Below are positions 54,837-64,000 of a stretch of 64,000 nt of DNA, piece by piece. The notes beneath the pieces are model-generated. The model worked only from the letters and a program-made list of their open reading frames with translations. It searched no databases and was not told the DNA's origin. This DNA comes from Euonymus europaeus (lineage: Eukaryota > Streptophyta > Magnoliopsida > Celastrales > Celastraceae), in the NCBI GenBank assembly GCA_963580455.1, contig OY756972.1, positions 18,057,001-18,121,000 on the forward strand, written 5' to 3'. The stretch's first letter is position 1; each line of letters opens with the position of its first letter. A program made the translations under genes and the position numbers.

Positions 54837-55934
54837 TAAACCCTCGTGGCAACGCCAATTTGAATGCCTGTTTCGACGATTATTATGTTTGTCATTGTCT
54901 GTCTAATTCAGAAGAGGTTATCTTTTGGCGGTTGAACTTCAAAATCGGGTTTTGCTTCACCATGCTCCTTTAATTGAACTTTTCATTGGTCGTTGCATCT
55001 TTAATGTAATACCTGCCATTACGTTTTTATTTGATGAGTTATTGCCTTGATAGGATATATATGATTGAATGCAGATTGCTTCTTAATGGAACATTTTGTC
55101 ATAATTGAGTTTTACTTTACTTTATTAGTGCTATTCCTTCTATAATTTATTGCTTTGTGGTTCTGTAGTTGATATCTAATTTAAAGATGGAGACTTTTTG
55201 TGAGTGCTATCTGGAGTTTTTGTGGGTTGATTGATTGATTCTAGGGGGATAGATCATTTTCTGGATGCTACATGAGCAACTGTAGTGAAGTACAATGATT
55301 TGATGTAAATGAATGTTCATGGGGATATGCCTAACGTGGGGACGAAATAATTATGTGGGTGGATGAAAAGAGCATCTTAGAAATGTTGTTGCCATTTGTA
55401 AAGGAAAACTGCGAATTTGCTCACTTGGCTGTATTTTTAAGTTGTTTTGTGATATATTTCATCTTTTCTAAATTGTTGAAATGTTTTTTCTGGGGAAAGA
55501 CAAATATGGCACCGAATTGTCATATGGTGTTGGCTTTTTTGGGTCGCACCATATGAGAGGCCTGCATTAAGCAAAGGTTATTTACTTCCAGAAGGTAATT
55601 ATTTTCATCCTTTGCGTTCATCAGCTAGTTGTATGATAATGTCAGCCACCCTTTTAGTTGAAGTTCAATAATGTAGAGGAGAAGTAGTCTGGCATGTATA
55701 TGGTTATTCTTTCAGGAACTTTACTCATATATCGTTCGGATTATTTCATGGCTTTTACCCTCCCTCTCACTCTGATATTAATTACTTCAATTGCTGTTTG
55801 AGCATATGCAGATCCTCCCGCCTTCCATTATTTCACATATCTGTTGGTGCGAATGAGGAAAGGTTTACTCCAAAGTCGTATAAGGAACATGGTAATTATT
55901 TCCTCATATTTGACAATATACAGATCCCCCACAG

Positions 55935-56095
55935 ACGAACATGTGATTTAGTGGTTGGGTTGTAGTAGTGCAACCTAGTGATAACATGTTCAAGTCCTGG
56001 AATATCTTCACGTATTATGTGGGATAAGGTATGCGTACATCTAGCCCGTCCTTGTCAACTGTGGGAGTTTTGTGCACAAAAATTGTTTACATGTA
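55935..56095 (+). mobile_element. Au-like SINE in an intron of the MDAR4 pseudogene
   Basis: TTTAGTGGTTGGGTTGTAGTAG precedes a B-box-like ATGTTCAAGTCCTGGAA, then GGGATAAGGTATGCGTACATCTAGCCCGTCC and TGTGGGAGTTTTGTGCAC. The tail matches the Au SINE order (GGGTAAGGCTGCGTACAT...GGGAGCTTTGTGCAC). Confidence 0.7.
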
Positions 56096-56257
56096 TTTTT
56101 CTCTTATGATTGCAAAGTACAACTACAAAAGACAATATTCCTTTTGAAATAATAGCTTTTCAAAAACAATGTGACAACTGCATGTTTGTTATTTGCCTTC
56201 CTGGTTTTAACTATACAGTTGCGTTATACTTGTTGCGTCATAATGAGTCTTAAGCAG

Positions 56258-56412
56258 TAGCATGATGTATGTGTAAACAACATCCTTGCACAAGGCTCCC
56301 GCAATAAGCAGGGTCGAGGACAGGCAAGATGTAACTTGACCTTACTCTCACATAATATGTGGAGAGGCACTGAGGCAAGTTGCACTCCTACAACTCTACC
56401 ACCTAATATTAT
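56258..56412 (-). mobile_element. Second Au-like SINE, opposite strand
   Basis: On the minus strand TATGTGAGAGTAAGGTCAAG...ACATCTTGCCTGTCCTCGACCC is followed by TTGCGGGAGCCTTGTGCAAGGATGTTGTTTAC, the 3' half of an Au-type SINE. The front part (GGTGGTAGAGTTGTAGGAGTGCAACTTGCC) is more diverged. It lies 160 bp from the SINE on the plus strand. Confidence 0.6.
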
Positions 56413-59365
56413 CATGATGTACACTTAATTATATTTTGGGTACAGGATGACTTTCAGGGCACGACATTTGTTTTTGTGATGTTAGGCCTGGTACAGTCCT
56501 GATAATCTTGTACAATACAGAATTTTGGGATTTTAAGAGGCAAATACTCAGGAAAAATGAATGTGGCAGCAATAAAACTGTTGTGCATGTGCAATATCAC
56601 CAGGAAAGAAAGGATAATTAAAAAAAATTAATCAATGGTTTGTCAACTCCTATTGAATATTAGATAAGAGAAAATTGTCTAAGTAGGGTTCGTGCTTCAT
56701 TGAGTTGCTGACATAACTCGTATATGAGATGCCAGGAAAATGAAATAGGGTCTCAAAAAAGATTTGGGTAAAAAGTGATAAAAATAAGTTGATTATGTAG
56801 GATTAGGGACTAGTTTAGCCTTAGACCATAAAGAAGGCCGAAGGAGAATCCATTTGGCTCTTTAGACTAATATTCTAAATTCTAATGGGTTCAAGTTGCG
56901 GGCACCAAAATGCTTGGGACAAAGGCTTTGATGATGATGATGATAGGTCTAGCATATAAACAATGTCAACAATACTGTGTCTAATGAAATAATGTGCAGG
57001 TTGCATGAAAGTCTGTGTTCCTAAGAGTGTTTTAGTGAAATGGTGATGGTATGTTAGTCGCAAACCAACTTGAAATTCCACTTCTCCTTGCTTAGCTTCT
57101 TAAGATCAATTTAGATGACGGGATTTTACTTTTTTGTGTATCAATTATTGAGTGGAACAATTGTTGATGTTATACTTCAGAAAGTCCACTACAAGTATCA
57201 GCACATGCCTACTTGCTAGTGAGCACCTTGGCCTCAATACATGTTTGGATACCTACCTGAACCCCCAAAAAGTCTCTAAGTTCTTAGTCTAACCATGTAT
57301 ATTAGCACTGCTACATTCTCTTACTCAAACCAATGTAGGACACCAATCAATCATAGGTTTACTGCGACGAACATTTTGTCCATGCAGTTTGTGGAGTTTT
57401 CATCATTTTGGTAATCATTCTCTGTCATCCTTTCCATATGGTTTAACATGATTATTCTCTTGTCTAGTTGGAAACATCCTTATGCATGATCAGTGATCTG
57501 GGTTTGATATATATGGAAAAAGTTGAAGCTAATAATTTTTCTGATTGTGGCTTTATGCAAAATCTATTTAAAAGCAGGTATTATACCTTGTTTTAAAGAA
57601 TTTATACATCAGTTTCAGTTTCGATTGTTTTGAATATATGAAAGTTTATACATTCATTCATTATCATTAAATTCTGAAAATTTGGAAATTGTTTTTTCTA
57701 GGAATCAAGTTGGTTCTTGGAACTTGTGTTAAATCAGTGATCATTAACTATGGCAGGGGAAACTATCTATTGCAAGACTCTTATAATTGCAATAGGTTCT
57801 CGGGTACTGAAAGTTTGAAACCTATCTTTTTGTGGTATAATTTGTTCTTGCTGATAGTTGATCTTAAAATAAACATCAAAATGAGTTTTAAAGTATAAGA
57901 TACAGAAGAACTGATAGTTGATGTTGACACTTTCGTTTTGTTCAAAGAATAGGGAAGTGGGTTTTCTTTATTAATTGATATGTGCATGCCTTATGTAGGC
58001 TTTAAAGCATGAAGAATTTGGAGTACGCTAATTAGATGCTGAAAATGTGTGTTATTTACGAGATTTGGCTTATGCAAATAGGATTGTCGATGTGATGCGA
58101 TCTTCTTCTGGGGGCAATGCTGTTGTCATTGGTGGTGGTTACATTGGCATGGCGTGTGCTGCATCTCTAGTGATCAATGGAATAAATGTAACCATGGTTT
58201 TTCGGGAAGCACACTGCAGTAAGTGTCTGTGTTCCATCTTGAACTCTTTCTTACTGGATTTTAAACCTTCCCCTAAACCCCACAAACAGATGTCCTCTAC
58301 TCTGTTTATGAAGTTGTTCGAAAATTAAGTGATGTAATGTTTTTTTTTTTGCAGTGGCATGCCTATTTACACTGAAGATTTCCAATTATTATGAAGAATA
58401 TTGTAAATCCAAAGGAGTAGAAATCATTAAAGAAATCGTCTTGTCATCACTTGAACTTGGCTGCCAAGGAAGGGTGAGTCTTATACAACTTGTAAATGTT
58501 GCAAATAGTTATGGTTCATTCAATGTTATGCATTTTTGTTTTATCGAGAACTCGGAAAAAGAATATGAACCTCTCCCATACCGGCAACCATTTTTGAAAA
58601 TGCATATATGGGATATGCTTGGATGTATCCATATAGGTGACCTTTTCTATTTTCTGTTTTCCTGTAAAGATAGTAGCCATATCCATGGTTGCCCCTTTAA
58701 GGTATTTTCATGAAGTCCAGTTATTTAGAAATTGTGCTTGATCATCTTATTCTACAGGTAACAGCTGTTAAATCGACGATTGCAGTCGAGCAACAGCTCA
58801 GTCTATGAAGTTGGTGATGTTGCTGCTTTTCCAGTCAAACTTTTTGGTGAAATTCGAAGGCTGGAACATGTTGATGCTGCTTTTGAATCTGCAAGAGATG
58901 GGGTGCCTGAAATAATTAATCCAAACAAAACAAACGAATTTGACTATCTGCCATTTTTCTACTAAAGAGTATCCATGTTATCTTGGCAATTTTATGGGGC
59001 AATGCAAGGAAGGTGGTATATTTTGGGGACTACTCAGGAAAAACAATTTGGCGCTTTCTGGGTAAATAAGGGCCGCCTTGTTGTGTCTTTCCTTGAAGGT
59101 GGATCTAAAGAAGAGTAGGAAGCTAATGCAGGGGTCATCATTCTTAAGCCTGCATTTGAAGTCTTGTCTGATCTGGAAAGGCATGGTTTGAGCTTTGCAT
59201 CGACAGTTAGTAAGGAACCACTGCCATCTCTGCGTTCTAATGATAGTTTCTGGCCTTGTTCTTGAGAGACCTTTACATGCTTGGTATGCAACAGCTGGTG
59301 GTGTTCTTGCAGCCTCAATAGCAGCATTTGCATATTGGTATGGAAGGAGGCGTCGATGCTGGTGA

Positions 59366-60465
59366 ATCCTAAACACTTTGGTGGCCGCGCAGGTGAGATA
59401 TTGGCGATGCTGTTTTGATTCCACAACAGAATGTTCTAGAATATATCAACACACTTTTTTTTTTGTAATCTTTACCACTGTAATCATATTATAGACAATC
59501 ACATTGAAAATAGTAATGCTATTTTCATTCAAACCTAACAGAAACTTAGTTCAGTCAATTTTTATTCACAATCCATTAATGTATGGATTGTTGTATATTT
59601 GGTTATTATTAACACAGCTTCACAAATATGAGCAATACGGTATAATCAACAGCATGTGACATACATGTACATATAAAAATAAAAGCATGCACAAGAATTT
59701 TATTAGAATCGTATAAACAATCATCGATAGAATAGTAGAGTACAAAACCACCAATTGTTGTTACCAAAAGCGGTAGGAAATGAGAGATCGAAGTGAGATA
59801 AGCAACAACGAATCTCTTTAAGGTTGAATTGCCCATCTATTGGTGTCTCTGTCTCCCAACACTCACCTCTCGACATATAATACTTATGACTACAGATGAG
59901 TGACACAACCCACCGACATATTTGTTCGAATCAAAGAATATGAACAACACTCTCAGACTTAAAGAAAAATGAAAAAACACAACAGAGAAAGGGAAGAGAG
60001 AGTAAGAGCAATGATTTTTTTGGTAGTCTTGGGGCTGCACTACAGTCAAGTACGGTCAAATAACTATATTAAAATAGTTGACTAAACGACCGTTGGATTT
60101 GATTACTACAAAATTATCAAATCCTAACCATTAAATTAATAAATTAATTAAAATCTATTTTAAAATTAATAAATCATGTATTTTTTATATTAAAAAATGA
60201 AACATCCATACAATTATCAAAATACCCTTATACCTTCCCATTCCAATTATTGTTAATGACAAAATCGAGTAAAATATAATTAAAAAAAAAGATCAATGTG
60301 TCGAACTCTGGCCTTTGTATCAACAGTCCACACAACACCAAAAGTATAGATTTCTTACCCACAAAAATTCACCTTGCGGACAATTGCACAAATATAATTG
60401 ACTGATGCTTCCCAATCAGATGGTTACTTTCACATTCAAACGAGTAATTAAAAACATCTGATTTT
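59366..60465. other. Gene-free spacer between two pseudogenes
   Basis: AT-rich. Small frames on the minus strand at 59609-60049 have no family resemblance. No element ends were recognised. Confidence 0.45.
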
Positions 60466-61010
60466 TATTGAGTATCTCGGTCACAATTCAATCCACAAAC
60501 TTCTAACACAGGGCCATCCCTCGAGACAAATGGGTTTATTTGAACCCACAAAGGAGTTAAGATGGAGGCCACTAGAATATACCACACCACGATAATTGTG
60601 GCCACCCGATATTGTTTCCCAAGGAGACCCTTCAGGAAGGAATAGAGATGAAGAATGACCCATAAGGCGAAAACTAGCCTGCCAATTATCAGACCCTATG
60701 AATCGTAGCCATTGTTGATCACATCTGAGAATCCAACTATAACCCCAACTACATTTAGGATTAACAAGGTCACTGATGGAATCAACAATGAAGTCCACTT
60801 GAATATATAAAGTTCTGAAATTTCCCAATCACCTGCTGCTTTTGAGGTAACAGTGAAGTTTGTGTTGACACCAGCGAAGACCTTAAGGCTTGAGTAAACC
60901 TTGGAAGAGAATAAAAAGATGCGATGAGAAGCCTCCAATCACCCAAAACTGCTCATTTCTCCACAAATCATCTATTCACGGAATGATTGGAGAAGACATC
61001 TTTGCAACTT
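60466..61010 (-). pseudogene. Cellulose synthase (CesA6-like) 3' fragment
   Basis: On the minus strand, [15 protein letters not shown], then FQGLLK, a frameshift, then [40 protein letters not shown] and [16 protein letters not shown] stop follows where the family has Trp, and then in the shifted frame [51 protein letters not shown]. This is the C-terminal transmembrane region of CesA; the ending resembles the CesA6 group. Only about 180 residues remain, with at least two disabling changes, and the catalytic part is absent. No transposon ends were seen around it. Confidence 0.85.
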
Positions 61011-61161
61011 CGTTAGTGAGTGGCTGAGTAACTTGCATTATTGTCGCCGAAACTGAAAAATAAAAATTGATCTAACAAAGATTTTGACAAAAGCAGAGAA
61101 TCAAAGAACTCAAATTTCTTATGATATTATACGACCTTCGACTTCTTTAATCTCAAGGTTT

Positions 61162-61720
61162 GACAAGCATGAAACAAGGGATGTACGGCCTCATCTGAGC
61201 TCTTCAACCTCTGACCCTAGATTAGCAGTTGGATTGCAAAGGGATTTAGTTTTTTGTAGAGGATTCGTCCCTTCTTCTTTTCTACCAATAATGGCTGACA
61301 ATAGGGGCTCGTTAGTTGGTGGGTCTGTTTTTTTGTGATAACAATGAATTATCAAGTGAATATAGTAAGTTAGTAGTAATAAGTCTCCTAAATTGAATAT
61401 AGTAAGTTAGTAGTAATAAGTCTCCTAAATTTTTCGTTAGTAATAAGTTATGTTGACAAGCATGAAACAAGGGATGTACGGCCTCATCCAAGCTCTTCAA
61501 CCTCTGACCCTAGATTAGCAGTTGGATTGCAAAGGGATTTGGTTTTTGTAGAGGATTCGTCCCTTCTTCTTTTCTACCAATAATGGCTGACAATAGGGGC
61601 TCGTTAGTTGGTGGGTTAGTGCTTTTTTGTGATAACAATGAATTATCAAGTGAATATAGTAAGTTAGTAGTAATAAGTCTCCTAAATTTTTCGTTAGTAA
61701 TAAGTTATGTTTTCATATCC
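61162..61720. repeat. Recent 293-bp tandem duplication
   Basis: GACAAGCATGAAACAAGGGA begins at 61162 and again at 61455. The following ~270 bp are nearly identical, with differences such as CATCTGAGC/CATCCAAGC and TTTAGTTTTTTG/TTTGGTTTTTG. The first copy also has a 37-bp internal duplication of GAATATAGTAAGTTAGTAGT and its continuation. Non-coding; lies 0.9 kb upstream of RPL12. Confidence 0.9.
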
Positions 61721-61902
61721 ATTTTCGTCATTTCATTTTCATAACAAAATTTCAAAAAAAATAAAATAAAATAATTTATAGTTATTGACTCGGTCAATAT
61801 CCACATGTCATTAATTGAAATGGACTTAATGGCGTCCAGTCTTTTGACGAGACTCAACTAATATTCACTAATTCTCATATCCACATTCAATGAACTTGTA
61901 AT

Positions 61903-61933
<31 letters not shown>

Positions 61934-62580
61934 ATAACTCTAAAAAAAACTTGAGTGCCCTTGGACTCAAGTCTTACATCCAACACTTAGGTTTCTATAC
62001 CCGATGACACACATCATAATTCTGCAATGTATAATTCTAACATTTCTCTTCATTTTGCACTTGATATGTCATGTCTAACATGGTTATTTTTGAGTCAATT
62101 TTCATTCATCAAAAAAATAATTTTGAACAACTTTTAAGTTTTAACTCCAGTCTCTAGTCTTCATAATATTAAAACACACTCAATTTTATTAAATGATAAT
62201 TAATTAATTATCATTAAATTTTAATAAACTAGTGATTGACCATCATTTTTTCAACATAAATAACAAACTTCAGTAAGCATGCGTGGGAAGAGTTGGGGGG
62301 AGAAATATTCGAGAATCTGAGAGTTCTTGAATTTGATTTTCTATTAGTGTAGCCTCGCGTTTACATAAATAAGTTCTTTTTATATATATTATTATTAACT
62401 CACGACACTGTACTACCCTCATTGATTTTCGAAGGATAAAATAGTCCAAAACAATATCCACAGAACTAAGGCAAAGGCACCCATAAAGGCCTAAAGCTTC
62501 AAAGTCTTATCCTAATCTCCTGCAAAACTTCGCAACTCTCTCGTCTTCTTAAGTCCCGAAACCGAAGAGGGGAAGAAAGA
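61721..62580 (+). other. Upstream region and 5'-UTR of RPL12, with (CACTCT)n
   Basis: A hexamer repeat CACTCT/TCTCAC occupies about 61900-61933. The rest is AT-rich, with a TATATATATTATTATTA run near 62380. The leader just before the ATG (about 62500-62580) is unremarkable. No other gene. Confidence 0.5.
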
Positions 62581-63135
62581 ATGGCAGCGACTCTCTCTAC
62601 AACAACACCACTCGCTCTCCGCTCCACTTCATACTCTCCTTATCACGTTCAGCCACTTAGGCTTTCTCTCCGATTCCCCTTTACGCACACCACCATCAGC
62701 TTAACCCACCGCGTCACACATCTTCGCCCGATTGCCGCCGTCGAGGCCCCTGAGAAAATCACGAAACTTGGCGATGAGATTTCATCCCTCACCCTCGCGG
62801 AGGCCCGAACCCTTGTAGACTTCCTACAGGACAAGCTGGGCGTTTCCGCCGCAGCATTTTCCCCTGCCGCAGCGGTGGTTGCTGCTCCTGCTGAGGCTGC
62901 GGCCGCTGTGGTGGAAGAGAAAACGGAATTCGATGTGGTGATTGAGGAGGTCCCGAGTAGCTCCAGGATTTCGGTGATCAAGGCTGTGAGAGCGTTGACG
63001 AGCTTGGCTTTGAAGGAGGCTAAGGAGTTGATTGAAGGGTTGCCGAAGAAGTTCAAAGAGGGAGTTTCTAAGGAGGAGGCTGAGGAGGCAAAGAAGCAGC
63101 TTGAAGAGGCTGGGGCTAAAATTGCTATTTCTTAG
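62581..63135 (+). CDS. RPL12: Plastid 50S ribosomal protein bL12 (L7/L12)
   Basis: Stalk protein of the chloroplast ribosome that recruits translation GTPases, nuclear-encoded and imported. Single exon, 184 aa. A Ser/Thr-rich transit peptide (about residues 1-52, [20 protein letters not shown]) is followed by the dimerisation domain ([30 protein letters not shown]), an Ala/Pro hinge, and the C-terminal domain ([46 protein letters not shown]). Length and ending match the family. It is the third member of the Arabidopsis-like MYB21, MDAR4, RPL12 block. Intact. Confidence 0.97.
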   Translation: MAATLSTTTPLALRSTSYSPYHVQPLRLSLRFPFTHTTISLTHRVTHLRPIAAVEAPEKITKLGDEISSLTLAEARTLVDFLQDKLGVSAAAFSPAAAVVAAPAEAAAAVVEEKTEFDVVIEEVPSSSRISVIKAVRALTSLALKEAKELIEGLPKKFKEGVSKEEAEEAKKQLEEAGAKIAIS

Positions 63136-63774
63136 AGGTTAATTTTGTATTCTAGTTTCAATTTTTTGTGGGATTATTCTGAGTTTTTATTTGTTTAGAG
63201 AAATACAGTGAATATGGAATCTCGAATGCTCAAGTTTCAATGTGATTGAGTCTGAATTGAAATCAATGTTCACTGCTTTGGATGTTTCTACTATCTTTTG
63301 TGTTACCAAAATGTTGCTTGAAATTGATGAGATGGTGTTAATTTACATTGTCAAGCACATATAGTGTTTGTTAAGTTTTTCTAAAATTGTCTCTCCTGGT
63401 GTATGTTGCTACTATATGAAATTAAGATTGTTTTGCTGGTTAAGTTGTGATGAATGTTGTGTTGGCTTATTGGTGCAAGTGTGTAATTGTGTAAAGATGG
63501 TTGCCAACTAGTTGCGGTTGCAAATGCGGTGTGTAAACAACTAAACATTTTTAGCTGGTCAAAGATTGTTCATTCATGGGTGCGATGTTGAGTATTGTTA
63601 CAGTAGCTTTTTGATTTCATTCATACTTCTAATGATATTGTTAGCATCTCTTTGTGTTTTGTATAAATTATTGCTGCATGAAGTCTCTGTAAGTTGCTTT
63701 GTATTAAAAAATTGCCTCGGAGCTTGATTTTGCAAACCTCCTAAGATTGATTCATAATAGGGTTTGGTAAAGCA
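63136..63774 (+). other. RPL12 3'-UTR and spacer
   Basis: The T-rich sequence after the stop is the likely 3'-UTR. No further gene is recognised up to the SINE remnant. Confidence 0.45.
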
Positions 63775-63905
63775 TAAGTTTTAATAGCATATAAGCTGTG
63801 TGAGTTATAATTATGTGGGTTAAACCGCATACATATTATATTTCCCCGATCTATCCACTACGGGAATCTTGTGCACGAGTGTTGTTTGGTTTACCTTTGT
63901 TTTAT
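63775..63905 (+). mobile_element. Au-like SINE 3' part
   Basis: GTGGGTTAAACCGCATACATATTATATTTCCCCGATC, then CCACTACGGGAATCTTGTGCACGAGTGTTGTTTGG and TTACCTTTGTT correspond to the 3' half of plant Au SINEs. The tRNA-like head is missing or eroded. Confidence 0.6.
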
Positions 63906-64000
63906 CATGCTTGGAGTTTTGAGTGCAAATGATTAATCACTCTTGAATATCATAGTTACTTGTCAAATGACTTCTCCATCTTTATATGTGAATTACTGAA

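Noticed and set aside
59034..59426. 130- and 148-codon minus-strand ORFs
   Set aside because: They are antisense to the last exon of the MDAR4 pseudogene, which explains the lack of stops.
62649..63056. 135-codon minus-strand ORF across RPL12
   Set aside because: Antisense shadow of the GC-rich RPL12 coding region.

Overview
This is nuclear DNA from an unidentified eudicot plant. The evidence is intron-rich genes of plant-only families (a SHAGGY-like kinase, an R2R3-MYB, a GH28 polygalacturonase, a plastid ribosomal protein with a transit peptide), AT-rich introns, and long spacers filled with plant transposons (CACTA, hAT, Mutator-like, Tourist-like MITEs, copia, tRNA-derived SINEs). There is no bacterial or organellar gene organisation.

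Layout from left to right. (1) 37-3678, minus: 11 exons of a group-I SHAGGY/GSK3 kinase whose last exon lies left of the window. Its probable 5'-leader intron holds a hAT-type element carrying a glycosyltransferase fragment. (2) 6.3-18.4 kb: a transposon field with two Tourist-like MITEs, a copia remnant, a 2.1-kb CACTA element, SINEs, hAT-type elements, two foldback elements and a broken T2 RNase fragment. (3) 18485-23682, minus: a complete 10-exon GPN-loop GTPase (QQT1/GPN2 type, 299 aa) whose last intron looks like a U12 AT-AC intron. (4) 24-28.6 kb: spacer with a Mutator-like element, a hAT-type element, a minisatellite and a SINE. (5) 28729-31489, plus: a complete 7-exon GH28 polygalacturonase. 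(6) 33610-38588, minus: an intron-bearing pseudogene of plastid peptide deformylase (PDF1B), followed by a Pack-MULE carrying a class-I TCP fragment. (7) 42136-45889, plus: a class-1 ARF GTPase whose last intron is probably GC-AG. (8) 49534-51814, plus: a subgroup-19 R2R3-MYB (MYB21/24/57/305 type). (9) 54639-59365, plus: a decayed peroxisomal MDAR4-type monodehydroascorbate reductase. (10) 60466-61010, minus: a decayed CesA6-like 3' fragment. (11) 62581-63135, plus: an intact plastid ribosomal protein bL12.

The order MYB21-type, MDAR4-type, RPL12 is, from memory, the order at Arabidopsis AT3G27810, AT3G27820 and AT3G27830. The right third is therefore conserved microsynteny in which the middle gene has died. 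The intact genes do not form a pathway. They are housekeeping genes (QQT1, ARF, RPL12), signalling or regulatory genes (kinase, MYB) and a wall enzyme.

No wholly new system was recognised. The strongest unusual points are two non-canonical terminal introns (AT-AC in QQT1, GC-AG in ARF), two transposons of different superfamilies that carry gene fragments, a group of hAT-type elements with GGGCC/GGGGC-rich ends, and the isolated loss of MDAR4. All exon borders were read by eye from splice signals and family homology. No alignment or expression data were available.
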